Below are positions 43,670 to 56,403 of a stretch of 64,000 nt of DNA, one piece after another. The DNA lies in contig JAQOTA010000050.1 in the NCBI GenBank assembly GCA_029532415.1, positions 5,828,001 to 5,892,000 of the forward strand, in the 5' to 3' direction. The DNA is from Marasmius tenuissimus (taxonomy: Eukaryota > Basidiomycota > Agaricomycetes > Agaricales > Marasmiaceae). Position numbers and translations under genes: made by a program. Numbering within the stretch: position 1 is the first letter of the stretch; each line of letters opens with the position of its first letter. The notes under the pieces are model-generated. The model was given only the letters and a program-made list of their open reading frames with translations, was not told the DNA's origin and did not search any database.

Positions 43670-46600
43670 CTACTCCTCGCCTGAGCCAATCTCAGAGTCC
43701 GAAGATGACCCATCGTTGTGACAGATGCCCGGAGTTTCCTGCAGAGCCGATTCCAATGAACGCCCACTGAGGACCTCCCAATCAACCGTCATCTTTGGGC
43801 GACAACTCCTTAGGTACGCCATCAAGCTTTCTCCCTTTTCTGGCCAACCCCCACCCACCCCCTCGCTCTGGAAAACCTCACGGGCCTTGTCTGACATGCG
43901 GCGGAACATGTCAGACTTTTGGTGGGCATAAGCGATGTGGCCTGAACCCCGACCCTCAGTTCCCTCTGCGGCTCGTTGCCACACCTCTCCCATCTTATTG
44001 CATCCTGCGATCATCCTTCGGAACTCTTCTTCCAGAATCTCTACCTCCTCGATCCACCGCTGCGCATCCGCTTTCGCACGAAACCAAGGCACTCTTTGAA
44101 CTAAAGATAGAGAGAGACGTTAGGTTTCTGCGCTTATGATACCCCAAGAGCTACACTTACGCTCCTCCGCAATCTTCTTTTGCTGTGCTTCCGTCCGGAG
44201 ACTTTCTTGACTGAACACCTCGTTACTCCAGACCCACCCCACCTCCGTAGAGCTGTCTCCCAGGGTCGCATCCTTCCCTTCCGCGCCAGGCCGAGAAAGA
44301 TCGGTATCCTGCAAGGGGGGGAAGTCGCTCTTATCATCCCCACTTGTCGCCTTCAGGTTGATCAACCGCTCCCGAGCCCTCCTATATTTTTCCGTCATCA
44401 TGTCACGGTTTTTTGCTACTCAACGAATGAACTTCTTGGCCCTGGTGTTTGGTATGGCCCCTCGTGCTTGCTTGACCTTGGTTCTGACTAGAGCGGCAGT
44501 GTGCGATAGAGTGTACTTGAGCTCCGACACAGTCTCATATGCCTGGCCCTTGCGGAGATCTGCCTTGATCTCGCCTAAAGAAGACTGGGCATAGTGGCTG
44601 TTTAGTGGGGATGATGGCATATACAGTTCCTGGTCCTCCGCAAAGACCACTTCCTTCTCGGTCTCCTGTTTACGCAAATCTGGCATGTAGTCTGACTGTA
44701 GCTCTTGCCATGGCTTCATGCGAGTTCGTAGGTAATCCCTCTTGTGCACCACTTCCTCTGGCGTCAGTTCAGCCGCTTTGACCAGGCGTTTGATCTCAAG
44801 CCTACAGCAAACGATCAGACTGCGGCCCTTGGGAAAGGAAAGAGTGCTTACTGAAGAGATTCGAGCTTCAAGCCTTGATTGATGAATGCCACGGCCTCCG
44901 TTCCATTGCAACCTTCCTCCTCTCGCTCTTCTTGCTTTCTCTCCCTCTCCAGGAGCGAGTTGAGTACCAATTCCTGGGACGGCACTGGCCAATACACCAG
45001 AGTCAGCATAATGATCACGATCGGGGCAATTTATACTGACAGAGGGTTTCATCATACCAGTATACGCTGGTGACTTCCTTCATCACCGGGTTGTAGACGG
45101 GTTTGGTTGACATGGCTTCCCAGCGCTTGACCCTCTCCTCTCCAGCGGCTACAGTCAGCCGCATGTAGTAATCAACTCTTTCGATGATTCTCTTTCGCCC
45201 ATTGATGATTTTTGTCTTGAGCAAGTGTACTGTAACGACACATGACATGTAATCGGTAAAATGTTCAAAGAAAAGCTCTCAACGCAACTCACTCATTCGA
45301 ACCAATCTCGTCCAGTTCCAATGATTCCAGAAGTCGATAATGGCGTCATGTCTACCACCGTGATTCATCTCCTTGGTACTGCCCCCTGACTGCTTATGCT
45401 CTGCCCATGTTCGCTCAATCGCCTCCCCATCAGTTCTACCACAACCCTTGGTGTAGTTCAGGTTGAAACGATACTTGCAAGCGGATATGTGATTATCCAA
45501 GTGCATCTTCCCAACCAGCCAATGCATGAAGTCGACGATATCGCTGAGCTCTGGCAGGTACTCCTTGAACCGCTGGCGGAGCTTCACATAGAACTGACAC
45601 GCGATATCATATATCATTAGGAGGCGTTGGAAAAATTTGGTCCTCTGCAAGGCCTCTGCCATTACGAATTGCATTGCAATAGCAATAGCCAGGTCGCCGT
45701 GGATCTGCCTAGATGGTGTTCGCCCAGATCAGTACCCCCACAAAAACATGTAATGCCAGTAAGACGTACGTTTCCCCTAGACGGAGATCCATTGCGGCCA
45801 TAAAGACTCTGTGGCGGGCACATTGCACTGCGACCACCCCCGAGATGACACACCCCTTGAACTTTAGCCGGTTCTGCAATTCCATCACTTTGAATTTCGC
45901 ACAGTTCGATTTCTAGAATGGCATGTCAGCTTCATCTCACGAGCAGTAAAAACAATTGTCGTACTTCTGGCGACCTTTTGCCATGTTTGGCCATGATGTC
46001 GTTGAACCAGTCGTCCTTCGGGAACATTGCCGAACCTTCGAGGAGTGAAATGTCATCAGGGTCATCAATTTTCTGTCTCCGCTGCAGCCCAAAGTGTCCA
46101 TCGAGCGACCAGAATGCAGTCGCGAGATGCCTGTCACCCAAGAAATAGGTTAGCCAGTGTTTTTCGAAAACGAGATGAATAGCCGGAACTCACACGAACT
46201 CGTCGTCCACGTCCTCGTCCTCTGCCCACTCCTCCGCCACGTTGAAGCCTGGCTCTGGACACGCAAAGCAAGGAAAGGCCGTAGCTCCTGGCTTTCTAAG
46301 CGGAAAGCTACGGCCTAGCTCGTGCTACTCGCCCGATCGCTTCACAACAAGAAGCGTTCGCCACAGATGGATCACGCGATTGAACTCCTGCATTGGGTTC
46401 TATGGCACCATAAGCATCTGCATGACGAAAGCAGGCCTGGAGAGAAAAAAATACCTTGACATCCTGTGGGAAAGCATTGTCTGTCTTCATCCGTAGTGCG
46501 TACAAGTAATCGTAGGCGGTCTTCTTCGAAGAAAGGGTGTGAAGATGGAAGTCCTTCAGCAAGTCGAATGTGAAAAGGGTTTGAGGGAGGTCAACTGTGG

Positions 46601-47355
46601 CTGGAAACAAGCGAGCCTTGAGCACTTGCTGGAAGCGCCCACTGTGGCCAGGGCATTGGCAATAGATGATCTTCACCGTATGAATGCCATTGCAGTCAAC
46701 CACGGTAACGTTGACAGGGATCGAGTCTGGTGCAACCGATTCGCAGCGGTCTCCGTTGTGGCCGAGGTGAAAGACGACGCCAAGCTCGTGAGATTCCTTA
46801 CGTTCGAAATAGCGTCCGTTCCATATTTCGCCCCAATGAAACAGCAACAGGCGGTGAGCGGCGAGGAAGCAGGCAGTGCAGGTCGGGACAGTTACGGTGC
46901 AGTCCAAACAGCAAACAGTGCGAGTCGTTGCTTCCGCACAGCAAGTCCTTCCTGTCAATGGATGAAATTCTTGTCCCATGATCGCCTCGATCAGGATTTT
47001 CATGTTGGCAGGCTCTCGAAATCGGGAGAGCATCACGGATTGACCCTTGTTGTGATATGAGAACTTCAACCAACAGCTAGAAAGATGCTGCGCTTACCTG
47101 GGAGGTGTAGAACCTCTTCCGCCTCTTTGCTCTCCGACTCTGAGCCGAGCCAGCTTGGTCCACGGGTTTTCTCTTTGGCAGGCCCAGTCCGTCGACCACC
47201 TGCTTGGTGACAAGGCCCTGGCCACTTGCAATGACAGACGTTCGGCTAGGAGAGATCCCAGGTGGAATGATCAACGACGGAGCATCAAAGAGCGTCCTTC
47301 GGTTGTTGAGATCTGACGTCTTGAAGGATTTTTGGCCTTTATGGAACATGATCAA
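43670..47355 (-). pseudogene. KDZ transposase with CxC2 zinc cluster, interrupted by stops
   Basis: Exons on the minus strand carry: the CxC2-like cysteine cluster (HPLTGRTCCAEATTRTVCCLDC, then CTACFLAAH), the FDLLKDFHLHTLSSKKTAYDY block, ACPEPGFN, SLDGHFGLQRRQK, GVVAVQCARHRVF, the catalytic-domain core MIYDIACQFYVKL and KMHLDNHISACKYRFN, GRTDGEAIERTWAE and STKEM, and the C-terminal VPWFRAKADAQRWIEEVEIL block. In-frame TAG at 46327-46325 and TGA at 44422-44420 interrupt it; no short GT/AG intron removes them. KDZ enzymes are RNase H-fold DDE transposases found widely in mushroom genomes. The first exon is uncertain. Confidence 0.88.
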
Positions 47356-47980
47356 TGAGGAGAGGAAGGTGGGCTGTTGCAGGACATACCTCTACGTTTT
47401 GTAGTGTTAAGTAGGGTGCAGTAAAGACCCCTGGTTGGGATTGTCTACGCCGCTCTCCAGCTGGAATGAACTGCGTTTACGCGGATCCACTTGGGTCCTG
47501 CAGTCGAGAGGGCCCTTGAGTATCCACATCATTTACTTGTCTGCGATCTTGACGTTCCATTCCAGTGACAATGAACCACATCATGACAATAGGGTCTATG
47601 TTTGTGGGCACCTGAGTCAAAGGGCATGGGATCCTGTCTCGAAATTCTCAGCGGGGTTGAGAGTTTCCTCCTCGACCTTCCGGACAGAGGCTTTGTGCGT
47701 ATTCTCATCCTCCCGTATTGCCCAACGCCTGCCTACTTCCACTTCTACTTCTACTTCTGCTGCCATCGTGTGAGGGCTGTGCCGTCCACTCCAGTTTCCA
47801 TAAATTGCGGTTTTTTAAGAGTACTTGCCGGTGCTTCTGCTGTATATTCTGATGGAGAGTGTCGCCGAAAAAAAAAGTAGCACTCGTAATAAAGACACAG
47901 ATGTAGCACAGATGTAGATAGGTTAACATATGACATATGATAATTATGGGGATTGGGGACAAAGACGAGGGTCCATTGAA
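47356..47980. other. KDZ element, spacer
   Basis: No recognised gene. Short plus-strand frames at 47435-47880 are not convincing. May include the first exon and promoter of the transposase. Confidence 0.4.
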
Positions 47981-48853
47981 TCAGAAACGTTTGCAGGTCA
48001 ATAGTTGGTATCGTAAGTCAATCAAAACCTCCTCCAAGTTGCGACTAATGTCGCCTGGGCTCTCAATCAGCTCCTCCGTCAATGCAACAGTGACGGCTAT
48101 GTAATCATCCTCTCGGCCCTCCAGTGGTTCACCATCATTGGTGCGTCTCTGTTTCTCCTTCCCCTTCCCTTTCGGAACAGGAGAGTCCGAACGAGTGGGA
48201 GCCTTGCGTTTGCAAGCAAACTGAGAGCTTCCATCTGGGGAGAGGGTGAGATTGATGGATGTACTGAGTCCAGGTGTGGCAAACGGTTCTTCAACGGCCG
48301 TGCAACGAGAGCTGGAACTGGCAATCGACATCCCTTGCAAAGATGCGGGGCTAGTGAAGGGAGGGGTAGGCAACTGGATACCAGAGGATGATACCGGCTC
48401 TGGGTCTGGGTACCAACGTTCAACGTCAGCGCGATGATTTGCTGCGTAGCCACCTGTCTTGTGTTTGATGAGCTCGAGGTAGATCCGTTTGGCGGTCAGC
48501 ATGTAATTGTTGCTACGAGCTGACTCGTGCTTTGCGCAACGCAAACACCTTTCCTAGGAGGGAATGTCAGACACTGAATCACGATTATGGGCACCCGAAC
48601 TCACCAAAGCTCTTTTTAGGTGAGAAGACAAGCGAAACAATCCCCATGCCTGAGTGGTGTTACCCATTGAGATCTCGAAATAGTGTTCACCATTCTTCAG
48701 GTATTCACAGTCGATGAACTCCTAGATGGTGTCCACGCCAAACGCTTCATCAGCCAACTGTCGGCTGGTGAAGGCAATATCCTGCCAATCGGAGCTGGAT
48801 ACAAAGTTGTGGGGGGGTTTGCGTTTCTTGTTGACGGTGGATGAGGATGCCAT
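47981..48853 (-). pseudogene. KDZ cargo, unknown protein with early stop
   Basis: Start MASSSTVNKKRK at 48853. After FGVDTI the frame meets TAG (48724-48722) and then continues as EFIDCEYLKNGEHYFEISMG...WGLFRLSSHLKRAL, an intron (48612-48557), and ERCLRCAKHESARSNNYMLTAKRIYLELIKH. The tail is Ser/Pro-rich with KGKGKEKQRR, and the last part is acidic. The CxxC...H cluster suggests zinc binding. I do not recognise a family. The stop fits a CAG-to-TAG change. Confidence 0.6.
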
Positions 48854-49849
48854 GAATGAACGGTGACGGATAGAAGGAGGCGTGGTGAGGGCGCCATCTT
48901 TATGAAATCCAGTAGCTCCTGGAGCCCTGCCCGGGCTCAGAATCAGGAGTGTTTTCCACGGAACTCGGGGTTTTTCCATACAAGAACGCCGCAGGAGACT
49001 GTGAGGCCCGATCCTGGTGTTTCCAATCGATTGACTCCTGTGTTTCCACCACGCATGAGGAATGAAGCTGGCTGGACGTGGAATCAGCCAAGCAAAGTGA
49101 CGAGTGCCTTGAGACTTACTGGATAGATAGCCAACAAGACACCGATGTCGCACGGTTTTGACACAGGCCTATCCATTACAATCAGAATGGGATCGTCAGC
49201 ATTAACGCTCACGGTTTTGTGTTTGAGACCCGACAAAAAAAATAGTCAAACGGGCTTCTGCCCTCTTACTCATTTAGAAACATATTCAGGTAGGTATTTT
49301 GCAAAGAATTTGTTACATATCTACGTACTTTCACGAAGAAAACTCACCTTCAGGCGGGACTGATTGCGGTTGAGAGTCAAAAGAGGCAGAACTTGATAAC
49401 GTGACAACCGCCATTGGAAGTACTCGGCACTCGGCACAGAAACCAGCGCAAGTGCCTGGTAAGCGCCACCAATATGCCTAGCTGGGAGGCGCCCATGGCG
49501 CTTGCGCTGGAATCTTTGTTTGGCCACGCCTATAACACAAACATGTGCGCATGCCAACACCTCTTGCCTGGCTTGACTCGCGACCAGCACTGTCGTCGTT
49601 GAGCATCCTCAAACAGCGTAAGTTTCCGCTCTGTCGTTGGTACTATATAGAATAGAATATATGCAGCATTATAAATTTTCGTTTTCGTAACATCTGAGTC
49701 CATAGAAAAACGGCAAATTACAACCCAAAAATTTCAATCGTTGGTCTACTGATAACCGCTGCATGAATGCTGACGGTTCGTTTTTCTTCTATAGGTCCGG
49801 CCAGGCGTCCTCCATTCCTTTACAACCTCTCATCTGACGATTTGCTGGC
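48854..49849. other. KDZ element, spacer between divergent cargo genes
   Basis: Should contain the promoters of the 48853 gene (-) and the 49850 gene (+). Open pieces on both strands have no recognisable motif. Confidence 0.4.
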
Positions 49850-51217
49850 ATGGTGAGTCCAGTGGTGCCGCTGCTCAGCTGTGTCTAACTTGGTTTACTT
49901 CTACAGTCACGCTCGCCTCATGAGGAGGACCGCTCTACCAATTTAACCGAAGGAGAGGATGAAAACCCGCATTGGATGCTGTCGGATGCATACCAGCACT
50001 CGAACGAAGCTACCTTTGATGCTGCGAAGATGGTGACAGATGTTGTGGTTGAAGACCTGCATGTGGACGGAAATAGTTCTCCTGGCTCTCACGAACGTTC
50101 GCCCGAGCAAACAGCTGAATCAAATACACAAGGGAATCTTGAAATGGAAGAGGTGATGGGGCCAGATTTGGGTCCAGAGGAGACCGGTACACGCCCTATG
50201 TATACTAGTCGGCGAGGGCCTTGGGTTGGTGCCAACGTAATGGTCATCGGCACTCATCGCAAGGGATCTACAGGAATCCTCCGAGACGTCCATATCGACT
50301 GGTCCCTACTTGACACCGTGATTGATTTCTCTCCGAGAGTTGATCTCTATGGCGTCAGGTCTGGTCTGATGCTCGATGTCGAGCTGGATGTTGTTCGAGC
50401 AGGCCAAGCAGCACCCATAGAAAGAATAGACTACAGGGACGTAGTTGAGTTAAAGTCTCTTCAACGACTCAATGTTTGGCGTCCCTTGGACCATTGCCAT
50501 GAAGTCTGGTACCTTCGGCCTGATCTACCGGACCCCCTCATTCGTCTGTCCACGATGGATAAGCTACCAGTCGACCTGCCCTATTCTCCCCGCCCTCGCA
50601 CTCCTACCCCACCTCCTCGATTGCCTCGATTTAGCCGCAACCAATCTGATCCGTGGAATCCTCTGGCTGTTCTTCCGCCGACAGAGCACGACCACTGGAT
50701 CCTACATCCCAAACTCGTTGGATTGACCATCGAGATACAAATCATGGGCGGACCGCACGATTCCAAAGGCAATTCTGTGTATGTCACGCCAGTCTCGAAA
50801 ACTCGCGGTGTCGTGGTTCAGTACACATCAGGGCGAGGGCTAGCGTCGTGTTCCCATACGATCTCACACACGTTCATTGAGAAGTTGAAGGATCCCATAA
50901 AGCCCAGCACCGAAAACTCCTTGATGGTGGTTACAGCAGGCAAAGAACATGTAGGCAAGCTTGTGCGTCGGATCCGTACTTTCTATCTGGGCGCACGGAC
51001 GGAGGAGAACCAGTGGATCATCAGTGGAGTCATCTCGAGAGAAGCAGAGGAAGAAAGGCTCACAGACGAGCGTCTCGAACTGCATCCACACCACCATGTT
51101 GTGAGGGTCAAGGAGTCTGCCAAGCAACGAGCAATTGCAAAGGATTACATGACCGATGCCAGGGAAAGTGCTGCTGCTGAATGGGCACGACGACCAGAAG
51201 TTCGAACGACGTCTTGA
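49850..51217 (+). CDS. KDZ cargo: KOW-motif protein
   Basis: ATG at 49850 is a one-codon exon followed by a GTGAGT...CTACAG intron (49853-49906); exon 2 starts SRSPHEEDRSTNLTEG and runs to 51217, giving about 437 residues. Two KOW-like segments: VGANVMVIGTHRKGSTGILR (about residues 105-125) and VVTAGKEHVGKLVRRI (about 339-354). A proline-rich linker (YSPRPRTPTPPPRLPRF) lies between. KOW motifs bind RNA or protein partners in Spt5 and ribosomal proteins. Similar proteins occur in mushroom genomes next to KDZ transposases as I recall; a role in transposition is unproven. Intact. Confidence 0.8.
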
Positions 51218-51346
51218 TTTTCTTGGGTGCACTACGTATGCCAATTATACCTACGTGTTCTACGTACCATAACCAACCAATAATCTAGTTCGTTATTCAC
51301 GTTTAACAGTTGTGTGCCCGCAATCAAACACATCCAGGCGAAATTG

Positions 51347-52166
51347 TCAAGCCGTCTTCCTTCCTCGTCCGACTCGGCGCTTCTCTTCGAATGTGTGACC
51401 ACTCTTCGAAACCACTCCCCACTCGCCCCCATCCTCAACAAGTAGGCCTCTGCCGGACTTGAGCGCGGCCGATTCTACAGGTTCTTCAAGCAGAAGCAGA
51501 GCTTTCATCCGCTTCGTCTCTGGTGAGTCTCCTCCTACTTTTCTGAATGCTCTCTTCTTGCCCTGACTCTTTTCCGCCCCTTCGATCTTTTCAGCCAGTT
51601 TTCTTAGGGACTTGCCACGATGGATCTTATAGTGGGTCGGATCAGGGGCATAAGTTCTCTGGGCTGGGACGAACGATGAGGAGTCTCCAAAGCTTGTCGT
51701 CGACGATGACTCACCGGCATTTCTTTGTTCTTCAAGGGTCTCTTCCCAGCACCTCATTCCCATAATCACGCAAGGGGAAAGGTTCTCATCCAGCACAAAA
51801 ATTTCGGTAGCACAGCCGTATGCCCAGTCCTACTCGTACAATTGTCAGAAAAAAAAGGGGCATGGGGTAGAGTGTCGTGTCACTCACCAGGTCGGAGCGC
51901 AAGAAGTGAATAGCTGATTCTCTGACGTCGATACGAACGGTGTGGGAGTCCGGATTGCCATTGTTACAGGCCCTCGCCTCTTCCAGATCTTCCACGAGAT
52001 CAGGGTGAATCTTGAGACTGAGTCGAAAGGCGACCGCTTCGTGACGACTGTCGCGAGTAAACCAGGGAATATCGTACCCAGCCATAGGGTCCTCGAACAC
52101 CAAATTGCTTGACAACACATCTAAGCAATTGTTGTCAATGCATTCGGGTGAGTGAGGGGGAGACAT
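51347..52166 (-). CDS. KDZ cargo, unknown protein
   Basis: Start MSPPHSPECIDNNCLDV at 52166; a first exon to about 51890, a short intron, then a second exon from about 51835 to the stop at 51347. The second part reads LDENLSPCVIMGMRCWEETLEEQ and later becomes Lys/Arg-rich (GAEKSQGKKRAFRK, RRVGRGRK). No recognised domain. The basic C-terminus suggests nucleic-acid contact or a nuclear signal. Confidence 0.55.
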
Positions 52167-52310
52167 GACTGATACCTATTCCGCGCTGATCACTTTGGAT
52201 TTATAGGAATGCGAGCTGGCTGGCCCCCTGTGTTACACCAAGAACAAGAAAAATGCTATGTTTGAAACCAAGGTACGTAAAACAGATCTGCGACTCGACA
52301 TGTTTCTAAC

Positions 52311-53518
52311 CTAATTCAATTTCCTTAGCACGATGCGGTTGGCGGAATCGGCAGCAAGACGTGTATCCCAAAGCACAGGGACCCACTGGCTCCAACGCGG
52401 AAGGTACTGCTCACATCGATCCCCCACCTCCAACCCAATCTGACCCATTTCTACCTTAAAGTCAGACAGTCGGATGCGCCCGTGATGATCAGGGGTGAGA
52501 GCGACTTTACGAGGGGACATGCCGTCCTGAGAACGATTGAATGAGCGAGAACAGAACATGAAAGAAGGACACAACAAACCTCGACAGACACCTGAACCTT
52601 TGTTGTGGCGGCCGCGGAAAACGAGTTTCGATTGAGGGTAGCCGTGACAAGCTTCTGGACACTCGCAGGTATAATAACTTTGCGCGAATGGAACCCAATG
52701 TAAGGTGTTTTGCGGGGCTTGGAGGCTCGTACAATCTTCGTACCACGGGAGGAGAAGTCCGTCAGCTCGTTCACCTCTCGACGAGCCTCCAACAGCTGCA
52801 CAATTGATCCTTCCCCTCGAAACAACTCCGGGTGAGTTTGTCGGATTGATAGAGGCGTAATGTAGGACACAACGCCGGTTCGAGGGTTCTGTAGAACAGT
52901 ATTGGTGAGCCCGTGTTTGTCCCTGGCGAATAGCATGTTACTCACAGTCTGGTACCACTTTCCAAAGTGCGGATCGTCCTCTTCGCCGAAAGATGGGATA
53001 TGGAGGGTCAGCCCTTTCTTCGCGTGTCCCGATGGGACCGGTATAACCTCCATGACGGTCCTCGCCAAACGGTCTTCGACCAAGAGTTTGAGACCTCTCT
53101 TCCCAACTCTGACATCAAGACCGACCTTGATGCATGCTGGGTAACATTCGGCGTAGATGCTGTGACACATTGCTCCAGGTATGTTGGGATGAAGGAAGGG
53201 GAGTGTTTCGCTGCGGTGTTGTGATATAGTCACGTCCCAGCCTACGCGTTTCATCATAGGGGCATGGGCGCCGTTTTCGGATTCGAGAACAAGGTGGGTA
53301 TTTTGCGAACGCAGCAACCCCTGGTCCAGCTGGCTGATTATGTTGTTCTTGTTCATAAGGATACTTGCGGCGCCGGTTCCATAGGAAACCAATGGCCTAG
53401 GGGATTGAAAGGAGGTGAGCGCTCTTGTGAGGCTACAATCTGGATGCGAAACTGAGGGTGTTGTCTCTGACCTTGTAGATTGCCCATGCCCTGAATTGAA
53501 TTGGCGACTCCTTACCAC
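52311..53518 (-). CDS. KDZ cargo, unknown protein
   Basis: The open frame from 53518 may begin later, at the Met at 53356 (MNKNNIISQLDQGLL). It continues through VGWDVTISQHRSETLPFLHP and CHSIYAECYPACIKVGLDVR, a possible intron near 52950-52890, a segment ending ATTKVQVSVE, an intron near 52580-52525, and DGMSPRKVALTPDHHGRIRL to the stop at 52311. No recognised domain. I looked for the TET/JBP iron-binding HxD...H pattern known from fungal KDZ elements and did not find it. Confidence 0.5.
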
Positions 53519-53781
53519 TCCTAATAGGGGGCTTGTCCGCAGAAGTCAAGTCGCTCGATCTTGTACGTGTTGCAAAACGGTGGGCATGGACGCCGTGGGT
53601 GTACCCGGAGGGTCGAACCAATTCAGGGACATGGCCATTTTTGATGATATACGTGTTGGAAACGCGACACAAGTGTCAACAAACTCTTTCTCCCGTCCTC
53701 GTACCCACTGTTCCGAACCCCCACTCTCACACCTACTCTCACACCTACTCTCACACCTCCACTCCAACTCACTCTATACTC

Positions 53782-55963
53782 ATGGCAGCTCCCTCGGATC
53801 CAGCTACACTCATGGAAGCCTCATCGGATCCAGCCAAACACAGAGGAGCTCCAGGTTGGTTCATGCCAGATGAGAGGGAATGGCTCTTTTCCCAAGCGGG
53901 AACAGAGGAGTTCAAGAACGCGTGTCTCGCCTACAATGACGGTGACCCTGCTCCGTGGAGACTGATTAACGAAAGTTTAACACGGGCGTTTGATGATAAG
54001 TATGGCGCCCAGATAAAAGCCATTAAAGCAGCCGTGAGTGCGCGCGAGAAGGCGGCAAAGGAAGCGAAACAGATAGATCCGGGGGTCGAAGAGCTAAAGA
54101 AGGCCTACCCTTATGGTCACGAAGCGGTAAGTGTCTCGTTCATTGTTCCGGAGTCGCAATGTTGATACTCCACCAGAAATTGGGGCAATTCTGGCGCAAC
54201 CGAAGGTCCGATGTCCTCAAGAGCCAAGGATGTTGTGCACGCCAATGGCAAGGGCAAGGAGAAGGCTCCCACTCGTTTGCAATTGCCCACGCCACGTTCG
54301 CCTAGGAAGGTATACCACGACAGCTTCAGAAAGCAAGTCAGCGACAACCTCAACAACTTACGGAAGGAGAAGGGGATTCACTTTCACCAACATCTGTCCA
54401 TGCTGACGTCCGACCTCAACAACGGGTACAACACCGCCTCGGATGAGGTCCGTCAGGAGTGCGAACGTATTTCCAATGAAGAATGAGATCTTTTTCTAAA
54501 GGATCAGGATGTGATTTATGTGTTTGTTGCCCGGATCGTTTCTCAAACTGCGCTCGTTATGCTCACTCTATGGTCACCCAGGGGACAGGAATACGTTCAA
54601 GAATACATCGGTCGAGTCATCAATGGACTGGTTGGGAAGGAACGTGGCCAGGTTGGAAACATGTGGTTTCATGGGATTGGTGCCTACAGAGACAAGGAAG
54701 AGACTCTCAAATTCTTCAGGTGCGTTTGGTGCCCACGGTACTGTATACTCATGCTGACTCAATGTAACAGCGTGGAGACCGCGTTCGAAGAAGGTTTTGC
54801 CGTCGACCAAGCTTTCTCCCGTCAACCGTTCTATCCCGAATTCTTTCAGCGTGCTCAACGCTTCACCGCAGATCGAGTTCAACGTAAGTACGGATTCTTA
54901 CTCCAGAATTCTTCACGTTGAATTAGATTTTCAGCGAACAATGTACCGGACACATGCTCTATGGTTTTGCCAACCTACGATCTAGAACTGGTCAATCCTT
55001 CCCAGCAGCGCACCTGGTTGTTAGCCCATATCGAAGGCCACTACAAGGAAACGTTCGGAGAAGACTTGCCCGTGCCATGGGACGCCATTGCCGCCAATCC
55101 CGACCATTATCTTATCGCCCCACCGACCACGTTCAAGTTCGGCGATCCCATGAAGCTCCCTATCGCGGCCCTTCCGTCGATTGCGGAATACTTTTGGAGT
55201 AACCCTAGCTTCTTCAAAGTGCCGCAGGTGGAGGCCTTGTCGGACGAGGAGGCCCCGATACCGCAAGCTTCACAATCGCTGCCCGGAGATGGTGTAGATG
55301 TTGGGGCGCCGGGAGCAGCGGGTTTAGAGAGATTAGGAGCCACTGAAGAATCGGTTCATCCACGAAAGCAGTAGGAGAGCAGTACTTGACCCCTCGATCT
55401 CTTGCTGACATCTGTTTTCATTCTGTGTTAACAGGAAGGTGAACCGGAACGGCGGTCACGTTGCCGCTCCTTCCTCTGTAGAACCCGGTTCGGTTGTCCC
55501 TGTACAGAGGTGAGAATCGAAGTCCTCGTACTTGTTTCGGGCGAATAACCACATATTGTCGGCAGGGCTAGCCGAGGCCAAGGTAGCGCTAGCAGGTCTG
55601 GGAGTGGCCAAAAGCGTGTGCTGCACAGCACCACCTCCGGCCCGAAGGAATTGTGAGTGCCGGTCTCTTCTATTCCTGCCTCAAACTACCTCAAATCGTA
55701 CTGACTTCGCCACCTGCAGCGTGAAACGGAGGACCATGCTTGCCTCGGGCCCTAAACCCGCCGGCCGCCCTGGTTGGGATTATGTGGCTGAGGATGTGAC
55801 GCCCCCAACCAGCGCTCACGCAACACCTGATGCCATTGCGAACGAGAGGAATGCTGAGCAGCCAAGTGTTTCAATCACTGTGCCCGCTGTAAAGGGTGGG
55901 AAAGGAGCGAAGGAAGGAGCAAGAGCGAAGCAGGGTGCGAAAAATAGGAAGAAGACTGGTTGA
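53782..55963 (+). CDS. KDZ cargo, unknown multi-exon protein
   Basis: Start MAAPSDPATLMEASSDPAK at 53782. Exon pieces: GWFMPDEREWLFSQAG with a charged helix to 54126; KLGQFWRNRRSDVLKSQ from 54177; VYHDSFRKQVSDNLNNLRKE; then GMGAYRD-like WFHGIGAYRDKEETLKFF at 54650-54720; VETAFEEGFAVDQAF; and MVLPTYDLELVNPSQQRTWL to 55374. A Lys/Gly/Ala-rich end (GGKGAKEGARAKQGAKNRKK) closes at 55963. Between 54177 and 54230 the frame changes by one base, so a frameshift or an unrecognised intron lies there. No known domain. Confidence 0.5.
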
Positions 55964-56052
55964 TAGGTACGTTCAACCTCATTCTAGTCGGTCGCCCTTG
56001 ACTGACACCGCACCAGTAAACTGCCTGTTAGATTTGATTTGATTGAACGACT

Positions 56053-56180
56053 CATTTAAACGCCCCCATTCAAACGTCCATTTAAACGCTCATTTAAACG
56101 CCCCCATTTAAACGCCCCATTTGAACGCCCATTTAAACGCCCCATTTGAACGCTCGTTTAAACGCCCCATTCAAACGCTC
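56053..56180 (+). repeat. Subterminal repeats of the KDZ element
   Basis: About nine to ten copies of a 12-16 bp unit around CATTTAAACGCCCC, with a few more scattered to 56420 (TTTAAACG). A single similar site lies in the left terminal repeat at about 40154. Clusters like this near transposon ends are commonly transposase binding sites. Confidence 0.75.
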
Positions 56181-56403
56181 ACGTTGTTATAAGGCACTTC
56201 TCCGAGTCTTCGTTTCACCTACTACCGGCGATGACCCCTATGGAGACGACCGGCTTATATAGTGAGCTAATGTATCTCTATGAATATGAATTCATTCACT
56301 ACCGTTCAAATGAGGCTTGTATTTAAACGACCGTTTAAAACGTGATTCAAACGCCCTTTGTCTTTAAGGGCAGAAAACGGTATATTAGAGGCTTAGGTGC
56401 CGG

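Noticed and set aside
52311..53518. Possible TET/JBP dioxygenase as KDZ cargo
   Set aside because: Fungal KDZ elements are known to carry these, but the HxD...H iron site and Arg motif are not visible in this or the neighbouring cargo genes.
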